This document shows, piece by piece, positions 38,330 through 47,128 of a stretch of DNA of 56,065 nt; the first letter of the stretch is position 1; the number at the start of each line of letters is the position of its first letter. This DNA is from SIG607 sp045537575. GTDB taxonomy: Bacteria > Bacillota > Clostridia > Oscillospirales > Acutalibacteraceae. The stretch spans positions 1 to 56,065 of the forward strand of contig JAZSPU010000013.1 of NCBI GenBank assembly GCA_045537575.1. The letters run 5' to 3'. The notes under the pieces are model-generated. The model saw nothing but the letters and a program-made list of their open reading frames with translations, did no database searches and was not told the DNA's origin. The translations under genes and the position numbers were made by a program.

Positions 38330-39856
38330 ATGCAAAAGAAAAGAGGTATCCGTATAAAACTCCGCGTTATTTTAACCGCCCTCGGTCTGCTTACGGCAAT
38401 AGCGGGAATGTTATGGACGGCTATTTCTTTGCAGCATAATTTCTTAACAATTTTCTCTGCATTCGAAATTCTGGGCATAATTACATCCATTTACATAGTC
38501 AATAAACGAGAAAACCCTAGTTATAAAATTACCTGGATAGTTTTTATTCTTACCCTTCCGGTATTTGGTTTATTCATTTATATGATGTGGGGCGGTCAGC
38601 GTACCTTCCCTCACCTTAAAAAGAAATTTTTAAAGTGTGAACAAAGATATATGAAATATCTTGAGCAAGACCCTGCGGTCAAACGACTGCTGTGTTACGA
38701 GGATAGTTCCCGCACCCGTCAGGCTTCCTACCTTTGCAGTGAATCGGGCTTTCCTGTGTATAAAGACTCTTCCGTAACCTACCTTTCCCCCGGCGAAGTC
38801 TTTCTGCCTACCCTTATAGAAGAACTTAAAAAAGCGAAAAAATATATATTTATTGAGTATTTTATTATCGCCGACGGTAAAATGTGGAATGCGGTATATG
38901 AAGTACTAAAAGAAAAAGCGGCTTTAGGAATTGAAGTAAAGGTTATTTTTGACGATTTAGGTTCAATAAAACGTCAATATACAGATTTTTTAGTCAGACT
39001 AAAAAAAGCAGGTATAGAAGTATCGGTATTCTGCCCCTTAAAGCCCTCGCTTAATATGGTTATGAACAACCGAAATCACCGCAAAATAATAATAATTGAC
39101 GGCAACGTTGCATTTACGGGCGGTATTAATCTTGCGGATGAATATATAAACGAATTTGAACGCTTTGGTTATTGGATGGACTGCGCCGCCATGGTAAAAG
39201 GCTATGCTGTTGACAGCTTTGTAGTAATGTTCTGTACTATGTGGGAATACATTACGGGAAAACAGATACTTATGTCAGGCCATCTGATTTCAAAGCCCAT
39301 ATACAGCGAAGGCTACGTTCTGCCCTATGCAGACAGCCCTATGGACACAAAAAGTACTGCTGAAGGCATTTATCAGCAAATGCTCAACACCGCTCACAGA
39401 ACCGTTGATATTGCCACGCCCTATCTTATTCTTGACGACACAACCACCACCGCCATAAAACTTGCGGCAAAGGCGGGTGTTAAGGTCAGAATAGTAACTC
39501 CCTTTATTCCCGATAAAAAGTACGTTCATCCCGTAACCCAGTACTACTACTCAGAGCTTATGGATTCAGGGGTAGAAATCTATGAATACACCCCCGGCTT
39601 CATTCACTCCAAAATCTTTATATGCGATAACGTAAGTGCGACCATAAGCACGGTTAATATGGATTTTCGAAGTTTTTATTTCCATTTTGAATGCGGAGTA
39701 TGGTTTACATCCGAAGAAACAATAGGGGATATGAAAATGCATTTTGAAGAGATTTTAAGGGACTCTCAAAAAATTGATAAAAACCTTTGGAAAAAACGCA
39801 GCATGTTCACTCGCTTTAAACAATGGTTTTTGCATTTGTTTGCTCCTCTTATGTAA
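38330..39856 (+). CDS. cls: Cardiolipin synthase (phospholipase D family)
   Basis: 508 residues from ATG 38330; the GTG nine bases earlier is part of the AGAGGTG ribosome site. Two N-terminal membrane helices (about 10-35 and 40-60) and the phospholipase N-terminal domain (F-I-L-T-L-P-V-F-G-L-F-I-Y) precede two HKD motifs: N-H-R-K-I-I-I-I-D-G with N-L-A-D-E-Y-I, and I-H-S-K-I-F-I-C-D with N-M-D-x-R-S-F. It joins two phosphatidylglycerols into cardiolipin and glycerol. It is monocistronic, between its own promoter and terminator. Confidence 0.95.
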   Translation: MQKKRGIRIKLRVILTALGLLTAIAGMLWTAISLQHNFLTIFSAFEILGIITSIYIVNKRENPSYKITWIVFILTLPVFGLFIYMMWGGQRTFPHLKKKFLKCEQRYMKYLEQDPAVKRLLCYEDSSRTRQASYLCSESGFPVYKDSSVTYLSPGEVFLPTLIEELKKAKKYIFIEYFIIADGKMWNAVYEVLKEKAALGIEVKVIFDDLGSIKRQYTDFLVRLKKAGIEVSVFCPLKPSLNMVMNNRNHRKIIIIDGNVAFTGGINLADEYINEFERFGYWMDCAAMVKGYAVDSFVVMFCTMWEYITGKQILMSGHLISKPIYSEGYVLPYADSPMDTKSTAEGIYQQMLNTAHRTVDIATPYLILDDTTTTAIKLAAKAGVKVRIVTPFIPDKKYVHPVTQYYYSELMDSGVEIYEYTPGFIHSKIFICDNVSATISTVNMDFRSFYFHFECGVWFTSEETIGDMKMHFEEILRDSQKIDKNLWKKRSMFTRFKQWFLHLFAPLM

Positions 39857-39858
39857 AA

Positions 39859-39894
39859 TCAAGGCTGTTACATAGCGTAACAGCCTTATTTTTT
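39859..39894 (+). terminator. Intrinsic terminator of cls
   Basis: Eleven-base stem AAGGCTGTTAC/GTAACAGCCTT (39861-39871, 39877-39887) followed by ATTTTTT. Confidence 0.88.
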
Positions 39895-39992
39895 GTGTAT
39901 TTTCACCTTATTTAGTGAACATTTTTAAAAAAATACACACTTTTTTGGTGATTTAGCATAATATTTTCGTGATTTTAACTGCGTAATGCCTA

Positions 39993-40021
39993 TTGATTTT
40001 TTTCAGGTTTTAAGTTAAAAT
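39993..40021 (+). promoter_or_regulatory. Promoter of the glycogen phosphorylase gene
   Basis: -35 TTGATT (39993-39998), 17-base spacer, -10 TAAAAT (40016-40021). About 60 bases of A-rich leader precede the start. A short inverted repeat TTCAC/GTGAA lies further up at 39902-39919. I saw no cre-like site. Confidence 0.55.
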
Positions 40022-40080
40022 AATAATAACACATAAATTTGGAATAATATAACTATAAATAAATGAAAGGGTGAATGGTT

Positions 40081-42483
40081 ATGAGTGGATACAGTTCTAC
40101 TGTATTAGCAGAAATGATAGAGAAAAAACTTTCTCATAATTTCGGTGTCACTCCCGCACAGGCTTCCGACGAACTTTTCTACAAAGCATGTGCTTTAGTG
40201 CTTCGCGATATAATGGGCGAACGCAGAACAAAATTTAAAGAGGAAACTAAAAAACAGCAAAATAAAACTGTTTATTATTTAAGTATGGAATTTTTAATGG
40301 GCCGTTCCTTTAAAAATACCCTCTTTAATCTTGACCTTACCGAACAAATGGAAAAAGCTCTAAAAAAATTCAAAGTAAAGCTTTCTTCCCTTTTTGAACT
40401 CGAACCTGATGCAGGACTAGGCAACGGCGGTTTGGGAAGACTCGCCGCTTGTTTCCTTGACGGACTTTCTACCGGCGGTTATCCTGCTATGGGTTACTGC
40501 ATACGTTATGAGTTCGGTATTTTCCGTCAGAAGATAGTTGAAGGTTGGCAGACTGAAATGCCTGATTTCTGGCTACCCGGCGGTGAAGTATGGCTCGAAC
40601 CCCGTCCAGCTTCTGCAGTTGACGTACACTTTGACGGAAAAATCGTTGAACGTTGGGACAGCCACTTCCATCACGTCGAGCACGTTGACTATACTACCGT
40701 TCACGCAATGCCATACGATCTTATGGTTGCAGGTAAGGACGGAAAAACCGTTAATGCTCTTCGCCTTTGGAGTGCAGAATGTCAGGATATAAATATGTCA
40801 GCCTTTAATCAGGGTGACTACGTTCGCGCTATGGAACAAAAAGCTATGGCAGAGGTCATAAGCAAGGTGCTTTATCCCGAAGACAACCACGCTGAAGGAA
40901 AATCATTAAGACTTCGTCAGCAGTATTTCCTTGTTTCTGCATCTATTCAGGATATATTAAACAGACATTTACGCACCTATAATACTCTTGATAACCTTGC
41001 TGAAAAAGTAGCTATTCATATTAACGATACACACCCCGCCTTAACCGTTCCCGAGCTTATGAGATATTTGCTTGATGAATGCGGTTATGAATGGGATAAG
41101 GCTTGGAATATCGTTCAGGGCACCGTTGCTTACACCAACCACACAATTATGAAGGAAGCTCTTGAATGTTGGCAGGAAGATATGTTCCGTCACAGACTTC
41201 CCCGTATCTATCAGATAGTAAAGGAAATTGACAATCGCTTAAGATTAAAAATCTGGGAAGCCACAAACGATGCCCGTTTGGTTGAAGACACAGCCGTTAT
41301 TTCAGGCGGTGTTGTTAAAATGGCAAACTTAAGCGTTGTTGCTTCTCACAAGGTTAACGGCGTTTCCAAGCTTCACAGCAAAATTCTTACCGATTCGCTG
41401 TTTAACGATTATCATAGACTTACTCCCGATAAGTTTACAAACGTGACCAACGGTATTGCTCACAGAAGATGGCTTTGTCAGGCTAATCCCCTTCTCACCG
41501 ATTATCTTAGCGAGCTTATAGGCGACGGCTTTATAATGGACGCAAGTCAGCTTTCAAACTTAAGAAAATTTGAAGATGATGCTTCGGTTCTTAAAAAACT
41601 TGCTGAAATCAAAAAAGCAAATAAGGTTCGCCTTTCTAACTACGTTAAGGAAAACATCGGCGTTTCTATTGACCCCGACTCTATTTTCGATATGCAGGTT
41701 AAACGTTTGCACGAATATAAGCGTCAGCACCTTAACGCTCTTCACATCATTTCCGATTATCTTTACTTAAAGAATAATCCCAATGCTGACTTTACACCAA
41801 AAACCTATATATTCGGCGCTAAAGCCGCTCCCGGTTATTTACTTGCAAAGCAGATAATCAGTATGATTTGCAAACTTTCAAAGGAAATTGAAAATGACCG
41901 TACCGTAAGCGATAAGCTAAAAGTTCTTTTCCTCGAGGATTACAAGGTTACTTTGGCAGAGCTTATGATACCTGCGGCTGAAATCAGCGAACAAATTTCT
42001 CTTGCTTCTACCGAGGCTTCGGGCACAGGCAATATGAAGTTTATGATGAACGGTGCAATTACTCTCGGTACAGAAGACGGCGCTAACGTTGAAATTCACA
42101 ACGCTGTAGGCGACGACAATATTATAATTTTCGGTATGCAGACTCCCGAGGTTATGAAGCTTCAAAAACATGGCTATAACCCCGTTAACTACTATTGCAA
42201 TAACGAAAAATTGAAAGAAGCTTTAAACTTTATTGAAAAAGGAATAGGCGGCCAACCCTTCGATAACATCTATCGCACCATTACAGGTGTTGACACCTAT
42301 ATGGCACTTGCCGACTTTAACGATTACTGCTTTGCGCAGGAAAAGGCTTCTTCCCTTTACCGTGATAGCCAGAAATGGAACAAAATGTCCCTTGTTAACA
42401 TTGCTGAATCCGGTATTTTTGCGGCTGACCGCTCAATACAGGACTACGCGCAAAACATCTGGGGAATTACTCCCAACAAATAA
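40081..42483 (+). CDS. glgP: Glycogen/alpha-glucan phosphorylase (GT35)
   Basis: About 800 residues, full length. Motifs: Y-Y-L-S-M-E-F-L-M-G-R-S near residue 65, the glucan-site L-G-N-G-G-L-G-R-L-A-A-C-F, and the PLP lysine in E-A-S-G-T-G-N-M-K-F-M-M-N-G-A. It releases glucose 1-phosphate from alpha-1,4-glucan ends. ATG 40081 is nine bases from AAAGGG; an ATG two codons earlier is too close. The GH13 gene follows 11 bases later, so both are co-transcribed. No glgA, glgB or glgC is in the window, so storage glycogen or imported maltodextrin could be the substrate. Confidence 0.96.
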   Translation: MSGYSSTVLAEMIEKKLSHNFGVTPAQASDELFYKACALVLRDIMGERRTKFKEETKKQQNKTVYYLSMEFLMGRSFKNTLFNLDLTEQMEKALKKFKVKLSSLFELEPDAGLGNGGLGRLAACFLDGLSTGGYPAMGYCIRYEFGIFRQKIVEGWQTEMPDFWLPGGEVWLEPRPASAVDVHFDGKIVERWDSHFHHVEHVDYTTVHAMPYDLMVAGKDGKTVNALRLWSAECQDINMSAFNQGDYVRAMEQKAMAEVISKVLYPEDNHAEGKSLRLRQQYFLVSASIQDILNRHLRTYNTLDNLAEKVAIHINDTHPALTVPELMRYLLDECGYEWDKAWNIVQGTVAYTNHTIMKEALECWQEDMFRHRLPRIYQIVKEIDNRLRLKIWEATNDARLVEDTAVISGGVVKMANLSVVASHKVNGVSKLHSKILTDSLFNDYHRLTPDKFTNVTNGIAHRRWLCQANPLLTDYLSELIGDGFIMDASQLSNLRKFEDDASVLKKLAEIKKANKVRLSNYVKENIGVSIDPDSIFDMQVKRLHEYKRQHLNALHIISDYLYLKNNPNADFTPKTYIFGAKAAPGYLLAKQIISMICKLSKEIENDRTVSDKLKVLFLEDYKVTLAELMIPAAEISEQISLASTEASGTGNMKFMMNGAITLGTEDGANVEIHNAVGDDNIIIFGMQTPEVMKLQKHGYNPVNYYCNNEKLKEALNFIEKGIGGQPFDNIYRTITGVDTYMALADFNDYCFAQEKASSLYRDSQKWNKMSLVNIAESGIFAADRSIQDYAQNIWGITPNK

Positions 42484-42494
42484 GGAAAATTTAT

Positions 42495-44354
42495 ATGCAG
42501 TACTATCCTTTTGATTCAAGGAACACTATTTATAAATCAATTTTCGGAGCGATAGCTTCAGAGACTTCTCTGAAGCTTCGCTTACTTTTGCATAAAGACG
42601 CAAAGGTACATAATGCTTATCTTTCCATACAAAAAGACGGTGAAGACCTTTGCGAATATAAACTTGAACCTAAAGAGTGGCTCGACGATTATCAATTTTT
42701 TGACACTTCCCTTTCCTTTACCGAAGGACTTTATTGGTATTATTTTCGTTACGACAGCGATTACGGTTCATTTAAAGTCACAAAGGGAGAGCACTCTTTG
42801 GGAATCGTTTCAAACGACGGCGGAATGTGGCAGCTTACGGTATATGATAAAGATTTCAGAACACCACAGTGGCTGTCGGGCGGTATAATTTATCAGATTT
42901 TCCCAGACCGTTTTTATTCTTCAAAAACAGTTAAGGAAAACGTCCCAACGGACAGATATATTGAAGAAGACTGGAACGCCATACCCGAATTCCGACAAGA
43001 CAGTAAGCCAAAATTTTTAGGAAATGACTATTTCGGAGGAGACCTTTTAGGAATTAAAGAAAAGCTACCCTATATAGCATCTCTCGGTGTTTCCGCTATT
43101 TATCTTAATCCTATTTTTGAAGCTCACAGCAACCATAGATACAATACCGCCGATTATATGAAGATAGACTTTATGCTCGGAACGGAAAATGATCTTAAAG
43201 AGCTTTGTAATGAAGCTAAAAAATACGGTATAGGCATAATCTTAGACGGTGTATTTTCCCATACGGGCGACGACAGTATATATTTTAATAAATATTCCCG
43301 TTATAGCGAAGTTGGCGCTTTTAACAGTCAGAACAGTAAATATTCTTCTTGGTACAACTTCCAAAACTTCCCCCATAAATACAGCAGTTGGTGGGGAGTG
43401 CCTTCCCTTCCCGAAGTTAATGAAACAGACAATTCGTTTTTAGAATATATTACCGGAGAAAACGGAGTGCTCCGTTACTGGCTTAAAGCAGGTATTATGG
43501 GTTGGCGGCTTGACGTTGCTGATGAACTTCCCGACCTGTTTCTTGATAGACTTAGAAGTGCCGTAAAGGCAGAAAATAATGACGCGTATATTCTGGGCGA
43601 AGTGTGGGAGGATGCCACCACTAAAATAAGTCACGGCGGCAGAAGAAGATTTTTAAGAGGCAAACAGCTTGACTCTGTTATGAATTATCCCTTTGCCGAA
43701 GCCATAATCTCATTTTTAAAGGGCGAAAATTCAAGAATACTTATTGATAAAGTTCTTGATATAACGGAAAATTATCCCCCGCAATGCGTAGATCTTTTAA
43801 TGAATCATATCGGCACTCACGATACAGCAAGAATTTTAACCGTTTTATCGGCAAATGAACAAACGGGTGACAGAAATTGGCAAAGCAAACAGAAGCTGAG
43901 CGAAAGCCAATACGCTCATTCGGTAAAATTCTTAAAGCTTGCTGCAGCCCTTCAATATACCCTTCCCGGTGTACCGTCCCTTTATTACGGTGACGAAGCG
44001 GGTGTAGAAGGATATTCCGATCCCTTCTGCCGAAAAACTTACCCTTGGGGAAGTGAAAATCACGCTCTGCTTGATTTTTATAAAAAGCTCGGTAATATTC
44101 GCATTAATAACGATTGCTTTAAGGGCGGCAAATTTATCCCCGTTTATGCCAATATGGGACACATCGCTTATATAAGAGAAAGTCTTGACGGCAAAAATGC
44201 TTTACTTATTGCAGTTAACCGTTGGTGCGATGATGAATATATCGACCTGCCCGACGGCTTTAATGATGCCGAAGTTTTAATGGGCAACGCTCCCGAAGGC
44301 AATAAACTGAAAATAGGTGCAGAAAATATCTGCATATTAAAAAAGTACATCTAA
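42495..44354 (+). CDS. GH13 alpha-glycosidase, neopullulanase/cyclomaltodextrinase-like
   Basis: 619 residues without signal peptide, so cytoplasmic. An N-terminal beta-sandwich domain (about 1-125) precedes the GH13 barrel, which starts at I-I-Y-Q-I-F-P-D-R-F. Conserved region I is L-G-V-S-A-I-Y-L-N-P-I-F; the nucleophile Asp is in G-W-R-L-D-V-A-D-E; the acid Glu in I-L-G-E-V-W-E-D; and the third Asp in G-T-H-D-T-A-R. An S-N-H-R-Y segment precedes D-Y. Such enzymes cut maltodextrins, cyclodextrins or pullulan. Together with the phosphorylase it forms an intracellular glucan-degrading pair. Its stop codon is in the loop of the shared terminator. Confidence 0.92.
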   Translation: MQYYPFDSRNTIYKSIFGAIASETSLKLRLLLHKDAKVHNAYLSIQKDGEDLCEYKLEPKEWLDDYQFFDTSLSFTEGLYWYYFRYDSDYGSFKVTKGEHSLGIVSNDGGMWQLTVYDKDFRTPQWLSGGIIYQIFPDRFYSSKTVKENVPTDRYIEEDWNAIPEFRQDSKPKFLGNDYFGGDLLGIKEKLPYIASLGVSAIYLNPIFEAHSNHRYNTADYMKIDFMLGTENDLKELCNEAKKYGIGIILDGVFSHTGDDSIYFNKYSRYSEVGAFNSQNSKYSSWYNFQNFPHKYSSWWGVPSLPEVNETDNSFLEYITGENGVLRYWLKAGIMGWRLDVADELPDLFLDRLRSAVKAENNDAYILGEVWEDATTKISHGGRRRFLRGKQLDSVMNYPFAEAIISFLKGENSRILIDKVLDITENYPPQCVDLLMNHIGTHDTARILTVLSANEQTGDRNWQSKQKLSESQYAHSVKFLKLAAALQYTLPGVPSLYYGDEAGVEGYSDPFCRKTYPWGSENHALLDFYKKLGNIRINNDCFKGGKFIPVYANMGHIAYIRESLDGKNALLIAVNRWCDDEYIDLPDGFNDAEVLMGNAPEGNKLKIGAENICILKKYI

Positions 44355-44369
44355 CGATGTACTTTTTTA
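44339..44369. terminator. Bidirectional terminator between the GH13 and ybaK genes
   Basis: Eleven-base stem AAAAGTACATC/GATGTACTTTT (44341-44351, 44356-44366) flanked by A- and T-runs. It includes the last codons of the GH13 gene and overlaps the 3' end of ybaK. Confidence 0.88.
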
Positions 44370-44840
44370 TACTATTATATCGCCATAGTCTGCGCCTATA
44401 TATTCTATTGCCTTCTTTGTATCTATTTCCACCTGACAGCCAACCTTACCTGCGCTAAAATATATTTTTTCATAGTTTTGCGCTGTTTCGTGAAAGACAG
44501 TTTTAAAGCGTTTTTTCATACCTATAGGCGAACATCCGCCGTGGATATATCCTGTAAGAGCCAAAAGTTCTTTTTGCTTAATCATAGCAATTGATTTAAC
44601 CCCTACGATTTTTGCCGCCTTTTTTAAATCGAGATTTTCGGCAACGGGCACAACAAAAACAAAATGTTCTCCCTTATCCGACACTGTAACAAGGGTTTTA
44701 AAGGTGCAGTTAACGTCTTCGCCAAGCGCCAGAGCTATACCCACCCCATCAACAATATCACCGTCATAAAAATGGGGAATATATTCAATTTTTGCTTTAT
44801 CAAGCAGTCTCATTACGTTAGTTTTATCTTTCTTATCCAT
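44367..44840 (-). CDS. ybaK: YbaK/EbsC family Cys-tRNA(Pro)/aminoacyl-tRNA deacylase
   Basis: 157 residues with the YbaK fold: N-terminal L-L-D-K-A-K-I-E-Y-I-P-H, F-K-T-L-V-T-V, V-V-P-V-A-E-N-L-D-L-K-K-A-A-K, and the catalytic-site segment G-Y-I-H-G-G-C-S-P-I-G-M-K-K. It hydrolyses Cys mischarged on tRNA-Pro after prolyl-tRNA synthetase errors. It is 18 bases after the serine hydrolase gene on the same strand. Confidence 0.92.
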   Translation of the reverse strand: MDKKDKTNVMRLLDKAKIEYIPHFYDGDIVDGVGIALALGEDVNCTFKTLVTVSDKGEHFVFVVPVAENLDLKKAAKIVGVKSIAMIKQKELLALTGYIHGGCSPIGMKKRFKTVFHETAQNYEKIYFSAGKVGCQVEIDTKKAIEYIGADYGDIIV

Positions 44841-44857
44841 TTCAAGCTCCTATATAG

Positions 44858-45883
44858 TCATAGTCGGATTCTTTTATTTTTCAGCTCACTGTAGAGCATT
44901 TTAGCAATATAGTGGCAATTAGCCGATGCCTTTCCCTTTGCATTTCCCAAAACCGCTACTCCGAGTTTCAGTTTTTTATTTAAAATGATAGAAGAGCGAA
45001 AGGTTCCTACTCCGCCTACGTGCCAAAGCTGGTTTGATTTTTTATAGGTATGCCAACCGATGCACATAAGGTGATTATTATTTTTAAGCTTTGAAGCTTC
45101 GCATACTGTATGAGCAGAAGCAATATAGGGTTCTTCACTTTCAATCTGCAATGCAATATATTTGAGTATATCCCCGATATTGCTTACCATTCCGCCACCC
45201 GCTATATACGGGTTATTTCTTTTCCATACCCAAAACGGCAGTATCTTTTCGCCTTTGACGGCAAGTGGATTTCTTTTCTCTCCGCCAAGTTCGACAAGGG
45301 TATCTTTAAGACCGAGTTCGTTATTTATAAAATCCTCAAAAAGTGCAGAAAATGGTGTTTTTGTAACCTCCTCTGCTACTGCAGCAAGGACTGCAGAGGC
45401 AAAATCGGAATAGCCGTAGCGAACCCTAGGTTTTACAAAACGGCGGTGTTCAAGGCATTTTATAACTGTTTTTACGGTGCAGTTTTCATAAGGATTTTTT
45501 CGGGCATAGCCGTGTAAAATAAGGGACGGCAGGGTTACTTCTATGGGGGTTAAGTGTCGGTATCCTGCAGTATGGGTTAAAAGCTGATAAACGGTGGGAT
45601 ATTTCCCCTTTTTAAGCGGCAAATAGTTATTTACAGTTTTGTTGATATCAAGCCTTTTGTCTTCATAAAGCTTTAAAATAAGATGGGCGGTTACGGTTTT
45701 TGTTACCGAGCCGATATCGTAACGAAAATAGTTTTCTTCTTCGGGATTACCAAAAACGTAAAGCTTACCTTGGCAGTAAAGTCCCACAGTTAGTCGGTTA
45801 TTATCCGATAAAGCAAGATAGTTTTTTATTCTTTGGGCAGTTTTAAAACGAAGAGCGGAATAATTTAATGAAATAATATCCAT
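44858..45883 (-). CDS. Beta-lactamase-fold serine hydrolase (class C/PBP4* family)
   Basis: 341 residues without a signal peptide. The S-x-x-K motif is S-V-T-K in Y-D-I-G-S-V-T-K-T-V-T-A-H; the third motif is H-V-G in L-W-H-V-G-G-V-G-T. The second motif, normally Tyr-x-Asn, reads Y-S-D, an Asn-to-Asp change, so activity may differ from typical esterases or D-Ala-peptidases. The cytoplasmic location and lack of a lipid anchor argue against a resistance beta-lactamase. The C-terminal half lacks a transmembrane helix. Substrate unknown. Confidence 0.85.
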   Translation of the reverse strand: MDIISLNYSALRFKTAQRIKNYLALSDNNRLTVGLYCQGKLYVFGNPEEENYFRYDIGSVTKTVTAHLILKLYEDKRLDINKTVNNYLPLKKGKYPTVYQLLTHTAGYRHLTPIEVTLPSLILHGYARKNPYENCTVKTVIKCLEHRRFVKPRVRYGYSDFASAVLAAVAEEVTKTPFSALFEDFINNELGLKDTLVELGGEKRNPLAVKGEKILPFWVWKRNNPYIAGGGMVSNIGDILKYIALQIESEEPYIASAHTVCEASKLKNNNHLMCIGWHTYKKSNQLWHVGGVGTFRSSIILNKKLKLGVAVLGNAKGKASANCHYIAKMLYSELKNKRIRL

Positions 45884-45910
45884 AGTTTTTAACGCTCCAT
45901 TTATCTTAAT

Positions 45911-47128
45911 TTATATCTCCCGATTAGCCCTCACTAAAAGTGCGACAGATTCTACGTGTTCGGTATGTGGAAACATATCAACGGGCTGAATACGGCGCAC
46001 ACCGTAGCCGTTACGAGCAAAGTAGCTTAAATCACGTGCAAGAGTTTCGGGATTACAGGATACATACACAACCCTTTCGGGAGAAAGTGTAACAACGCTA
46101 TCCATAAAACGCTTGTCACTGCCTGCTCTGGGCGGATCCATAATAACAACGTCTGCCCTTTCTCCTGCCTTTGCCATTTCAACCATAAAATCACCTGCAT
46201 CGGCAGTATAAAAATCAATATTTTTTATATTATTACGCTTTGCATTAAACTTAGCATCTCTTACCGCATCAGCGTTAAGCTCTACTCCTATAACCTCTTT
46301 GGCATTTTTAGAAGCAAGTATTCCTATAGTTCCCGTACCGCAATAAGCATCTATTACCCTTTCTTTTCCCGAAAGGTTCATAAATTCTATAGCCTTAGTG
46401 TAAAGAATATTAGTCATAACAGGATTAACCTGATAAAAGGATTTAGGTGAAATACGGAAAATAAAGTCCGAAATAGTGTCTTCAATATAACCTTCTCCAT
46501 AAAGGGTTATATTTTTTTCGCCTAAAACGAGACTCGTAAATTTACCGTTAATATTCTGAACTATGGTTGTTATTTCAGGGTGTCTCTTAGCAAGAGCATT
46601 TATAAAAGAACGGCAGGAAGGAAAAACAGCACTGCCTGTAACAAGCACTACCATTATCTGTCCCGTATAATAGCCCTTTCGAATAAGAACGTGTCTTAAA
46701 AAACCGCTCATTTGTTTTTCATCAAAGGGCTTTAATTTAAAGGATTTTAAAAGCTTTCTTATGGTAACGATAATTTCATCGGCTTGCGTGTCCTCTATCA
46801 TACATTTATCAATAGGTACTATGCGATGGGTAGAGGACTGATAAACGCCCGAAATTATCCCCGTTTTATCCTTAGAAAAAGCAGCCTGAACCTTGCATCT
46901 GTAGTGAAGAGGATTTTCCATACCGATAATCTCTTTAACATGACAGAATTTGCCGAGAAGCTTTATCATTTTAATTTGTTTAAATTTAAGCTGTTCTTCA
47001 TAGGTCATATTTTGAAGATGACAGCCGCCGCACTTTTTATAATGGGGACAGCCGTTTCCCTTACCTATGCGCTTTATTACTTCTTCCGTTTTCTTATTGT
47101 TAAACGGTTTTTTACCGCTATTTTGCAT
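45911..47128 (-). CDS. 23S rRNA (uracil-C5)-methyltransferase, RlmD/RlmCD family, copy lacking TRAM
   Basis: 405 residues. Iron-sulfur cysteines sit in C-P-H-Y-K-K-C-G-G-C near the N-terminus. The SAM domain has D-A-Y-C-G-T-G-T-I-G; the uracil methylation site has D-P-P-R-A-G and catalytic Cys in V-S-C-N-P-E-T-L-A-R-D. Unlike the next gene it has only a short basic N-terminal stretch and no TRAM domain before the cluster. It overlaps the end of that gene by 11 bases. The two are paralogues with parallel layout; which rRNA uridine (747 or 1939) each modifies is not visible. Confidence 0.92.
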   Translation of the reverse strand: MQNSGKKPFNNKKTEEVIKRIGKGNGCPHYKKCGGCHLQNMTYEEQLKFKQIKMIKLLGKFCHVKEIIGMENPLHYRCKVQAAFSKDKTGIISGVYQSSTHRIVPIDKCMIEDTQADEIIVTIRKLLKSFKLKPFDEKQMSGFLRHVLIRKGYYTGQIMVVLVTGSAVFPSCRSFINALAKRHPEITTIVQNINGKFTSLVLGEKNITLYGEGYIEDTISDFIFRISPKSFYQVNPVMTNILYTKAIEFMNLSGKERVIDAYCGTGTIGILASKNAKEVIGVELNADAVRDAKFNAKRNNIKNIDFYTADAGDFMVEMAKAGERADVVIMDPPRAGSDKRFMDSVVTLSPERVVYVSCNPETLARDLSYFARNGYGVRRIQPVDMFPHTEHVESVALLVRANREI

